Shown one piece after another: positions 1-5,534 of a stretch of DNA of 5,575 nt. The notes beneath the pieces are model-generated. The model saw only the letters and a list, made by a program, of their open reading frames with translations. It did not search any database and was not told where the DNA came from. The position numbers were made by a program, and so were the translations under genes. The DNA is from an uncultured Bacteroidales bacterium (lineage in GTDB: Bacteria; Bacteroidota; Bacteroidia; Bacteroidales; F082). Numbering within the stretch: the stretch's first letter is position 1; each line of letters opens with the position of its first letter. The stretch spans positions 1-5,575 of the forward strand of contig CALGBV010000074.1 of assembly GCA_937884015.1 (NCBI GenBank), in the 5' to 3' direction.

Positions 1-34
1 TCGTGACCCCGAAACCTTGCGTCTCGTATTCCAT

Positions 35-3000
35 TTATTTAACAACAATCTTTTGCGTCATGCCGTTGAGGTTGAGGATATACAGACCAGCCTTCAGGTT
101 CAAAGCCTTGTTGTAGCTGCCGTTGACGGTTTCGGTGCTGATGACGCGACCGAGTTCGTCGATGATCTGCAGTGTGGCCTGACCTTCGATGTTGTCGATG
201 ACCAAGTTGCCGTCGCTCATGTAAGCGAAATTGCTGGCTGAGTTTTCCGAATCGGTATTGTTCACGCCGAACACCAGTTTGAAGCGTGAAGCATAGTCTG
301 AAGTCTTGGCATCGAAGGTGTAGCTTGCTGAGCCTGTCGAAGCAAGCAGGTCGACATCCATGCCGGTCTTATTATCAATAAGGTGTAAGTATTCGGCATC
401 GACGTTCTCGGTGTTCACCGTGATGGTGTAGGTGCCGTTCTTTTCGGCCTTGAAGTTCACTGGCATTTCACCGCTCTTTGAGCTTGCCGAAACGGCGGCA
501 AATTCTTCACCGTTCTTAGCCAGGCTGATGTTGGTGTGTGCAGGGTTCATCATGAACTTGTGCAGATCGTTGTTGCCGTTGAAGTTGACGATGGCGCGGT
601 CGATGACGTTGCCACGGTTCTGGTTGACGGTGAGGCTCAATGTGCTGGCTGGTTCTGGCGCTACAGTGCTGATGGAGATGCTTAGATCGGCTCCGTCAGC
701 TTCTACGAAGAAACCTTCGCAAGGAGCAATGGCGGCCGATGTGGCGGCTAACTGAAGCTCGCCCTCCACCATTTTGTAGAAGTGGAAGTAACCGCCGCTA
801 ATGTAAGCATCGCAAGTGTAAGGGTTGCCAATGAGGTTGAAACCTGGAAATTCGCGGCCTGCTTCAGTGCCTGTGTAATATGCAAGGTCGATGCTGGTAG
901 TTCCGTTAGTCGGGAGGAGGTAGCCTCTAAAATGCAAAGTCATATTTTGAGCATTTGCATACAGGTAGCCAACATTTCTTTCAAATGTAACCTTTTGGTC
1001 TGTATGAGTTTTGTTAACCCATTCAAGTGCTTTAGTTGGATCGAAGGTGTAAAGGTCGAACGCTGCTGTGCATCCATCAAGAGCATCGTATTCGTCTTCT
1101 TCGTTTGCATTTGTTGCAGTTGGGTTGGCAACGAGGTAGTAGCCGTCTCTGCTGGCTGCATCGGAATAACCCGTGATATTCTTCAGAACGGTAGCCTTGA
1201 CATTGCTGCTGTTTTGGATGAGCTGGGCACCATCTTCGATGATGAGGTTGGCGTGGTTTTCGCTTGTAAGTGTGTAAGTGTCCATGTTCAGCGTTGAACC
1301 AGCAGGAATGATGGATGGACCTTCGATGGTGATGTCGTTATATGCGGTTTCGTCTTGGAAAACTCGGGTGTAGTAGTGGACGGTGCCTGGGGTGCCTGTG
1401 GATTTTTTGTAAAGGTAAACAGGACTTTGACCACCGTCTTTATAGAAACGGAACATGTGACCGGTGCCCGTGGCATTGTAATGCAAAACAGCACCAGTAG
1501 CTACTCCGCCTAAAGCAATGTCAATATCATTTTCATCATTGAAGACAATGCTAATTGGGTAAGCAGCAGCGGTTGCCTTGTTGTTGGTGCTAGCCATGCC
1601 ATTTTCATTTTCTGTTTGATAGAAATAAGGTTTTTCCGTTGAATGTGATTTGATAACATAACCATTAGAAAGAACATTATCGTTGATGGCTTCGATAGTA
1701 ACATAGTGCTCGTTGCCCCATTCAGCAGTAATTGTGTTCCCGGAAAGGGCATCGTCTGGTGCAACTGATGAATTTGCTGCACCAACACCTTCTTTACCAC
1801 CTGCAAGAGAACCATCCATAAACACATCATCATTATAGGCAATCAGATAGTTCCCTCTCCAGTCGGTTAATGCGGATGTTACTTTTTCATAATTACCGGA
1901 ACCTGTTGTGCCGCCTTCAACTTTTGCAAAGATTGCAAATAAATCTGTGTCTTCACTAACATTGTATGTTCCGGTAATGGCGGTTATGCTTGCCATTGAG
2001 GTTGACCAGCCTGCAAACGTGAATCCTTCTGGAATCGATCCGGAAGGTTCGCGGAGTTCGCCGATGGGACCTGCGTATACTGTTTCGTATTCGTCAAATG
2101 AACCGTTACAATAATATCTGATGTTGCACTGTTGGTCTTCTTCGAAGATGACAGAAACCCAAACGTTGCGTGCAGGCATGGTGAATTTGCCATTGTTGTC
2201 GACAGAAATCTCAGGGCTGTAACCATCATAAACATGAATCTCCCTAACATGATAGTGTTCTTCTATATTAGAAATAGTGATGGTAACTTCGGTGCCAGCA
2301 GCTGCTTCGTCGGCAGGAGAGGTTGTTACATCACCATATTCGCTAGGATAAACGGTAATAGTGTAGAGTTCAACTATTTCATATTCGGCGGTAGCAATGT
2401 CGCTTGCCTCGCCATTCAGGTAAGCAATGGCCTTAATTGTTGTGGTTTCATCGATTTCGATTGCAGAAATGTATAAGTAACTATCTTCAGTTGGGTCTGT
2501 GCCGTCTGTTGTGTAATAGATGCTTGCATCTTCGGTGGCGCAGAAAATTTCCACGTTTTGTGCTCCGGGGTATATGCCGCCAGCAGGAGTGAAGGTTGGG
2601 GTAGCAACGGATGAAGAATTGACTTTCTTGTAAAGTTGTACTGGTTGTTGACTCGAATAAGAAGAGGATTTAAAATATCTGAATCTCAAATTATTAGCTG
2701 CGGAGTTGAATCTAATTACAGAAGTGTTCGAAGTAATCATTGTTGAACCTTCAGTGTATGACAATGTGTTCAATACAGCTTCGTTCCCAAAATTGAGGAC
2801 ATTGCTTCCTGATGTTCCTGAAATGAATTTCCCGTTGTTTGTTCCGCCATTCACTTTAATTGAATAACCACCCTCCATTGTGGAAATAATAATCGAGACT
2901 GCGCCTTGTGGTTTTTCAATTGAATTGTTGTTAATGGATGCTGTCACATAACAATTTTGGGCATCAATACCAGTCCAAACGTCTGCTACATTATCGTTTT

Positions 3001-4213
3001 CATATACTAGAAGATATTCACCTTCCCAATTTGCAGGTGCGGAAGTAATCTTTTCGTAAGTCTCAACAACACTTGGGTCAATGGCAGTTCCCGAAACATT
3101 GATTTCAATGTCTTCTTCCAAATCATCGCAGGAAATGGTAATGACATCTTCAATTGCTCCAGTTGCACTTGGTGTAATGGTGTAGGTGACTTCGGTGTCG
3201 CTAGCGCCTGCAATGATGCTTGTAACATCCAAATTGCCGTTTTCAGCACTCAGCGTGATGTCGTTTGTCAGGTTGGCTTGGCTGACGGTGAATGAGGCTG
3301 ATGCTTCTTCGCCGATGTTGACCGTGCCCAAGTCAATGCTTGTCGGATTGACGGTGATGCTTGGAGCAGGTCTTCCGGCTTGATTTACAGTGACAACCAC
3401 ATCTTCGGCGCCTTCGTAAGAAAGGGTGATTTCGGCCGAACGTGTTTCATAGCTGTCGTTGATTTCAGCATTTAAGTAAATGCCATCTGTTATATAAAAA
3501 AGATTTGTAATCCAGTCGATGCCTTCTTGCAGATTAAATATAAGCGCTCCTTCCTCGGTTGGATTTGAAACAGTGCAAGAAATTATTCTTTCAGTTTCAT
3601 CGTAGGCCAAATTCACTTCGTCATCTACGTTGATTACTGGGTCGGTGGAAGGGGTACTTTGTGAATAGTTAATAATGATTTCTCCTACATAAGTAGCAGC
3701 TGAGCCGTTTAGAATGGAAAAGTAAGTCGCGTCATAGTTGCTTAAATCGAAGGTGTATGTATATGAAATTGCTGTTGCAGTTCCACCTGTTGTGTTGGTA
3801 TAAGTGTAATTGCCTTCAACAGGAGTTAAATCGGTAGAAGAAATTGAATTTGTGTTAGGATTGCTGCTGTTTCCATAATAAATACTGAATGACTTGTCGG
3901 CTGTTACTAAAACAACTTGAATAGAACTAATGGTCTCAATTGCTGTTGTATTGTAAATTTTGCCAGCTCCATTACCGCTTTTTCTTAGTTGGATTAGTTG
4001 TTTTACAGCCCAACCTGAAGGTGAGTTTTTGGCATTATACATTGCGCCGGAAAAGGAGAATCCGAAATCTCCTACTGTAAAGTTGTCGTCTTGGTAGGAT
4101 GATTGGAATCCTGATTCAGCGGTTAGGGTGATGTTTACCCTTGTTTGTCCCCATCCGGGGCCTGCAATCAGCGCGAAGAGCGCCAAAATCAAAAATGTTA
4201 GTTTACGTGTCAT
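35..4213 (-). CDS. Large secreted multidomain surface protein with T9SS type A C-terminal sorting domain
   Basis: This is a complete 1392-residue protein, read from ATG at 4213 to TAA at 37-35. Residues 1-22 form a Sec signal peptide (basic MTRK, hydrophobic core, small residues before Q23) with no lipobox cysteine. Modules in order are: a beta-rich N-terminal module (24-186); a BACON-like Ig fold ending in TVNQAG (190-281); a HYDIN/ASH-like domain (284-378); unnamed module A (385-531); a chitobiase-C-like domain with the YYTTDGTDP signature (536-615); two InlB-like repeats (616-694, 696-768), the second with FTFAGW; module B (775-938); a scaffold with GYYLVANP and GFNLIGNP (940-1318); and the sorting tail (1322-1392). 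The family logic implies Sec export, then T9SS passage across the outer membrane with tail removal, leaving a surface-anchored or released protein. The lack of a recognised catalytic domain suggests adhesion or ligand binding, which is inference. The start is supported by the signal peptide and an AT-rich leader. GC content changes strongly between modules. Confidence 0.93.
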   Translation of the reverse strand: MTRKLTFLILALFALIAGPGWGQTRVNITLTAESGFQSSYQDDNFTVGDFGFSFSGAMYNAKNSPSGWAVKQLIQLRKSGNGAGKIYNTTAIETISSIQVVLVTADKSFSIYYGNSSNPNTNSISSTDLTPVEGNYTYTNTTGGTATAISYTYTFDLSNYDATYFSILNGSAATYVGEIIINYSQSTPSTDPVINVDDEVNLAYDETERIISCTVSNPTEEGALIFNLQEGIDWITNLFYITDGIYLNAEINDSYETRSAEITLSYEGAEDVVVTVNQAGRPAPSITVNPTSIDLGTVNIGEEASASFTVSQANLTNDITLSAENGNLDVTSIIAGASDTEVTYTITPSATGAIEDVITISCDDLEEDIEINVSGTAIDPSVVETYEKITSAPANWEGEYLLVYENDNVADVWTGIDAQNCYVTASINNNSIEKPQGAVSIIISTMEGGYSIKVNGGTNNGKFISGTSGSNVLNFGNEAVLNTLSYTEGSTMITSNTSVIRFNSAANNLRFRYFKSSSYSSQQPVQLYKKVNSSSVATPTFTPAGGIYPGAQNVEIFCATEDASIYYTTDGTDPTEDSYLYISAIEIDETTTIKAIAYLNGEASDIATAEYEIVELYTITVYPSEYGDVTTSPADEAAAGTEVTITISNIEEHYHVREIHVYDGYSPEISVDNNGKFTMPARNVWVSVIFEEDQQCNIRYYCNGSFDEYETVYAGPIGELREPSGSIPEGFTFAGWSTSMASITAITGTYNVSEDTDLFAIFAKVEGGTTGSGNYEKVTSALTDWRGNYLIAYNDDVFMDGSLAGGKEGVGAANSSVAPDDALSGNTITAEWGNEHYVTIEAINDNVLSNGYVIKSHSTEKPYFYQTENENGMASTNNKATAAAYPISIVFNDENDIDIALGGVATGAVLHYNATGTGHMFRFYKDGGQSPVYLYKKSTGTPGTVHYYTRVFQDETAYNDITIEGPSIIPAGSTLNMDTYTLTSENHANLIIEDGAQLIQNSSNVKATVLKNITGYSDAASRDGYYLVANPTATNANEEDEYDALDGCTAAFDLYTFDPTKALEWVNKTHTDQKVTFERNVGYLYANAQNMTLHFRGYLLPTNGTTSIDLAYYTGTEAGREFPGFNLIGNPYTCDAYISGGYFHFYKMVEGELQLAATSAAIAPCEGFFVEADGADLSISISTVAPEPASTLSLTVNQNRGNVIDRAIVNFNGNNDLHKFMMNPAHTNISLAKNGEEFAAVSASSKSGEMPVNFKAEKNGTYTITVNTENVDAEYLHLIDNKTGMDVDLLASTGSASYTFDAKTSDYASRFKLVFGVNNTDSENSASNFAYMSDGNLVIDNIEGQATLQIIDELGRVISTETVNGSYNKALNLKAGLYILNLNGMTQKIVVK
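38..250 (-). other. T9SS type A sorting domain (residues 1322-1392 of the large protein)
   Basis: The last roughly 70 residues have the usual type A layout: a short strand with NLVIDN, then ATLQIIDELGRV, a turn, LNLKAGLYILNLNG, and the terminal basic QKIVVK. In this family the tail is recognised by the type IX translocon and cleaved by the sortase-like PorU. The preceding segment ending in SRFKLVFG is the spacer commonly seen before such tails. The tail is intact, so the protein should be export-competent if the host encodes T9SS. Confidence 0.92.
1400..1891 (-). repeat. Unnamed beta-rich module, copy B (residues 775-938)
   Basis: This copy opens with YEKVTSALTDWRGNYLIAY and closes with FRFYKDGGQSPVYLYKK, aligning with copy A at both ends. 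The interior is divergent and longer, about 164 against 147 residues. Copy B carries a Gly/Ala/Ser-rich insertion around residues 800-825 where copy A is shorter. It is separated from copy A by the chitobiase-C-like and InlB-like domains. The DNA is again AT-rich, with 44 G or C in positions 1621-1740, about 37 percent. Confidence 0.72.
1910..2608 (-). other. Chitobiase-C-like domain followed by two InlB-type repeats (residues 536-768)
   Basis: Residues 536-615 resemble the chitobiase/beta-hexosaminidase C-terminal Ig-like domain: a TPTFTPAGG opening, the YYTTDGTDP core, then TTTIKAIAY. Residues 616-694 resemble a bacterial repeat with YTITVYPSEYGDVTTSP and FTMPARNVWVSVIFE. Residues 696-768 resemble the InlB B-repeat with IPEGFTFAGWST. 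All are non-catalytic spacer or binding folds. Sampled DNA here is near 52 percent GC, clearly higher than in the flanking YEK modules. Confidence 0.75.
2621..3061 (-). repeat. Unnamed beta-rich module, copy A (residues 385-531)
   Basis: This segment opens with YEKITSAPANWEGEYLLVY and closes with LRFRYFK...QQPVQLYKKV. The same opening and closing pattern recurs in copy B of the same protein. Its predicted character is short strands separated by Asn/Ser/Gly-rich turns. I recognise the pattern from other Bacteroidota T9SS proteins but cannot attach a formal family name. The DNA is AT-rich: 41 G or C in positions 2641-2760, about 34 percent. Confidence 0.75.
3080..3646 (-). other. BACON-like and HYDIN/ASH-like Ig folds (residues 190-378)
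   Basis: Residues 190-281 have the BACON pattern: an internal WI (IDWITN) and a C-terminal TRSAEITLSYEG...VVVTVNQAG strand pair. BACON folds are often proposed to bind carbohydrate or mucin. Residues 284-378 open with ITVNPTSIDLGTVNIGEEAS and end in INVSGTAI, the pattern of ASPM/SPD-2/Hydin-type and related choice-of-anchor Ig folds. Both calls rest on motif recognition, not a profile search. Confidence 0.65.
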
Positions 4214-4222
4214 AATACTGTA

Positions 4223-4250
4223 ATTTAATTATTTAATGATTTAATTATTT
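4223..4250 (-). repeat. AT-only 12-bp direct repeat in the leader of the large gene
   Basis: ATTTAATTATTT occurs exactly at 4223-4234 and 4239-4250, 16 bp apart start to start. The block lies 10-37 bp before the ATG. No Shine-Dalgarno sequence is visible, which is normal in Bacteroidota, where an AT-rich unstructured leader commonly supports initiation. The repeat may therefore simply be an unpaired ribosome-landing region. Confidence 0.6.
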
Positions 4251-4256
4251 GATATT

Positions 4257-4264
4257 CAAAGATA
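4257..4264 (-). promoter_or_regulatory. Second candidate -7 element TATCTTTG for the large gene
   Basis: Read on the minus strand, this is a perfect match to the Bacteroidota -7 motif TAnnTTTG. It lies 44 bp before the start codon, giving a short AT-rich leader if used. No well-placed TTTG -33 element is seen: the nearest, at 4294-4291, is about 26 nt away, longer than usual. It may be an alternative start site or chance. Confidence 0.35.
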
Positions 4265-4271
4265 TAGAGTT

Positions 4272-4302
4272 CCTTGCGCGTGCGTACGTGCAAAAAACAA
4301 GG
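4272..4302 (-). other. Possible hairpin in the 5' leader of the large gene
   Basis: On the plus strand, TTGCGCG (4274-4280) faces CGTGCAA (4287-4293) across a 6-nt loop with one non-complementary position. An outer CCTTG (4272-4276) also matches CAAGG (4298-4302). If transcription starts from the -7 at 4312-4305, this structure sits near the very 5' end of the mRNA. Whether it matters for stability or control is unknown. Confidence 0.3.
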
Positions 4303-4304
4303 TG

Positions 4305-4312
4305 CAAAGGTA
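4305..4312 (-). promoter_or_regulatory. Primary candidate -7 element TACCTTTG for the large gene
   Basis: The minus strand reads TACCTTTGCACC, a form very often found at Bacteroidota promoters. It lies about 91 bp before the ATG at 4213, giving a leader of roughly 80 nt. The -33 region holds no clear TTTG, only a T-rich stretch. It is preferred over the downstream TATCTTTG because of the following GCACC context. Confidence 0.55.
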
Positions 4313-4339
4313 GGAAAATATTCTATACAAGTAAGTAAA

Positions 4340-4576
4340 AAAGTGCCGATTGCTAAGTAATTTTACTTTGTCGGTTTTGCTTAGTGCTTGACATTTTAAT
4401 AACCAAAACACTCAAAACTCTCAAAACATATTTCTATCCGCCTTTGAATCTCGCAACCGCTTGTTTCCGTGAACCAGCCCTGCAAGCAGGCCTTGTCTCC
4501 GCATCGGCATGACGTTTCGCGGTAGAAGAATGGGTCGCAGCAAATAGTGTTTTCCTTCGCACCAACTAGTGGGTTC
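4340..4576. other. Divergent intergenic stretch with no supported gene
   Basis: This is the first part of the divergent intergenic region, beyond the promoter candidates of the large gene. No tRNA, rRNA or convincing ORF is seen. An open minus-strand frame runs through it, but that frame continues into the repeat block and, in another frame, into the start of the plus-strand gene. Its translation shows no recognisable domain. A small near-palindrome, CCTGC AA GCAGG, lies at 4479-4490. Confidence 0.5.
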
Positions 4577-4620
4577 GTTCGGGGTTTGTTCGGGGTTCGT
4601 TCGGTGTTGCTTCGGTGTTT
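4577..4620 (+). repeat. Four tandem 11-bp repeats, consensus GTTCGGKGTTN
   Basis: The units are GTTCGGGGTTT (4577-4587), GTTCGGGGTTC (4588-4598), GTTCGGTGTTG (4599-4609) and CTTCGGTGTTT (4610-4620). The 11-bp period is close to one turn of the DNA helix. A degraded fifth unit may precede at 4566-4576. The array ends 47 bp before the -7 element of the plus-strand gene. Confidence 0.85.
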
Positions 4621-4639
4621 TACCGAACAAACCCCGAAC
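4577..4639. repeat. Perfect 17-bp inverted repeat with alternative pairing registers
   Basis: Positions 4577-4593 are perfectly complementary to 4623-4639, with a 29-nt loop. Shifted by one 11-bp unit, 4588-4605 pair with 4622-4639 with one mismatch and a 16-nt loop. A third small hairpin uses TTCGGT 4611-4616 with ACCGAA 4622-4627. The structure lies upstream of both predicted promoters, so it is unlikely to terminate either gene. Confidence 0.85.
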
Positions 4640-4667
4640 AATCCCCATATGATCTGTGAAGAAAGTG

Positions 4668-4675
4668 TATCTTTG
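4668..4675 (+). promoter_or_regulatory. Candidate -7 element TATCTTTG for the DUF6266-like gene
   Basis: TATCTTTGCCCCC is a perfect match to the Bacteroidota -7 motif TAnnTTTG. The start codon is 26 bp downstream, so the leader would be only about 20 nt. No clear TTTG -33 element lies 19-21 bp upstream. A weak purine patch, AAAGA, at 4691-4695 is the only ribosome-site candidate. An ATG at 4695 is out of frame. Confidence 0.6.
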
Positions 4676-4701
4676 CCCCCTAGTTAACCCAAAGATGTCA
4701 C

Positions 4702-5313
4702 ATGGCAAAATTAGACGAGATAACAGGAAAACTGTCGGGCTTGGTTGGCCCGGTGGTGTTGATTGATGGGAAACAGGGCAAGATTGTCCGCTCAAAAGCC
4801 GTTTCCTCAAACCACAAAACCGAGGCGCAGTTGCGCCAATGCGAAAAGATGCGTAGGGCTTCGCGCTTCTTGAAGCCTCTCGCCGAGGTGCTCAAGCAAC
4901 TGTATGTGGAGCCGGTGGGACGGAGCAACTACCAGCAGGCCGCTCTCTCGCAGGCGATGCGCCAAGCCTTCAATGAGGAAGGGAAAGTCGTGGCCGAGCG
5001 AGTGCTCATCAGCCGTGGCACTCTGGCACAGCCTCAGGACATGCGCATGGAAAAGGAAGGGGATGAGCTTGCCCTCGCGTGGACCGACAACAGCCACATG
5101 GGCGGCGCCAATGCCGACGACCGTCTGGAGGTGGTGCTCTACAACCCCAGTTGCCCCGACGTGTGCCCGTATTTCACCGACGCGACACGCAGCCAAGGCT
5201 CATGCCGCCTGGGATTGGGCAAGTTCAAGAAAGGGGATTATCTGGTGTATGCCACCTTTGTCGCCGCCAAGGGCAAACAGGTGAGCAACAGCTGCTATTT
5301 GGGCTGCTGCTGA
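4702..5313 (+). CDS. DUF6266 family protein (function unknown)
   Basis: This 203-residue protein has a complete frame from ATG 4702 to TGA 5311-5313. The N-terminus (residues 9-33, SGLVGPVV...GKIVRSKA) matches the glycine/valine opening typical of DUF6266. A charged helical region follows (39-95, starting KTEAQ). The C-terminal half is beta-rich with family-like features: LAWTDNS (125-131), the A..DDRLEVVLYNP strand (136-149), a KGDYLVYATFVAAKGKQVSNS stretch (177-197) and a YLG ending. Length fits the family's roughly 200 residues. There is no signal peptide or membrane segment, so a cytoplasmic location is inferred. It has seven cysteines, six in the last 53 residues (151, 155, 168, 198, 202, 203), and ends in CC. 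GC content reaches 63 percent in 5041-5160. It is divergent from the large gene and shows no operon partner. The biological role of the family is not established. The family call is from memory of its conserved pattern. Confidence 0.82.
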   Translation: MAKLDEITGKLSGLVGPVVLIDGKQGKIVRSKAVSSNHKTEAQLRQCEKMRRASRFLKPLAEVLKQLYVEPVGRSNYQQAALSQAMRQAFNEEGKVVAERVLISRGTLAQPQDMRMEKEGDELALAWTDNSHMGGANADDRLEVVLYNPSCPDVCPYFTDATRSQGSCRLGLGKFKKGDYLVYATFVAAKGKQVSNSCYLGCC

Positions 5314-5328
5314 AGACGCAAAACTTTT

Positions 5329-5415
5329 CCTGCCGGACGTAGAGAAAAGACCGCGAATCTGTCGAATCAAGCGAATGTGGCCTTGCTGCGCAAGTCCTTG
5401 CCTGCCGGACGTAGA
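5329..5415 (+). repeat. 15-bp direct repeat CCTGCCGGACGTAGA, two copies
   Basis: Exact copies lie at 5329-5343 and 5401-5415, 72 bp apart start to start. The bases before each are similar (CTTTT and CCTTG). The first copy begins 16 bp after the stop codon of the DUF6266-like gene. No ORF accounts for the conservation. Confidence 0.85.
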
Positions 5416-5499
5416 ATGATAATTTCATAAACTCTCGACGAAGTCAAGGAATGCGCGAAGCGGATTCTTTTATTCGCTAAATTCGCAAAATTCGCGGTC
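5349..5499. repeat. Imperfect 29-bp inverted repeat built from 9-bp-spaced CGAAT motifs
   Basis: Positions 5349-5377 match the reverse complement of 5471-5499 at 23 of 29 positions, starting with an exact 10-bp GACCGCGAAT. Each arm contains three copies of one pentamer at exact 9-bp spacing: CGAAT at 5354, 5363 and 5372, and ATTCG at 5472, 5481 and 5490. The arms are separated by 93 bp that include the second copy of the 15-bp direct repeat. Confidence 0.75.
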
Positions 5500-5534
5500 G
5501 AAAAAAGAAAATCATGGTTTACTCATCAATTTTT

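Noticed and set aside
1..34. Terminator or next gene downstream of the large gene
   Set aside because: Only 34 bases remain beyond the stop codon, with no stem-loop or T-run visible. This is too little to call anything.
782..1297. Plus-strand 171-codon frame within the large gene
   Set aside because: It is antisense to a continuous 1392-codon frame whose protein has coherent domains throughout. The translation is compositionally odd and has no motif.
4577..4639. Invertible promoter or phase-variation switch
   Set aside because: The 17-bp inverted repeats enclose only 29 bp with no promoter motif inside. Known Bacteroidota invertible promoters enclose longer segments carrying the promoter, and no invertase gene is in the window.
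4396..4641. Open minus-strand frame of 81 codons in the divergent intergenic region
   Set aside because: It starts inside the 11-bp repeat/hairpin block, has a repetitive low-complexity N-terminus dictated by that repeat, shows no domain, and lacks a promoter motif. It is treated as a chance frame.
4421..4810. Minus-strand 129-codon frame overlapping the start of the DUF6266-like gene
   Set aside because: It runs antisense through the promoter, leader and first 109 bases of a well-supported gene, and its translation has no recognisable family.
4807..5196. Antisense 129-codon frame within the DUF6266-like gene
   Set aside because: Long antisense frames are expected in GC-rich coding DNA. The plus strand has the family-like protein, promoter and start.
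5314..5350. Intrinsic terminator after the DUF6266-like gene
   Set aside because: The only stem (CTTTTC with GAAAAG) is weak and AT-rich with a 14-nt loop, and is followed by GACCGCG, not a U-tract.
5225..5428. Minus-strand 67-codon frame with two YVRQ motifs
   Set aside because: The YVRQ pair simply reflects the 15-bp direct repeat read backwards, and the frame overlaps the real gene's 3' end.
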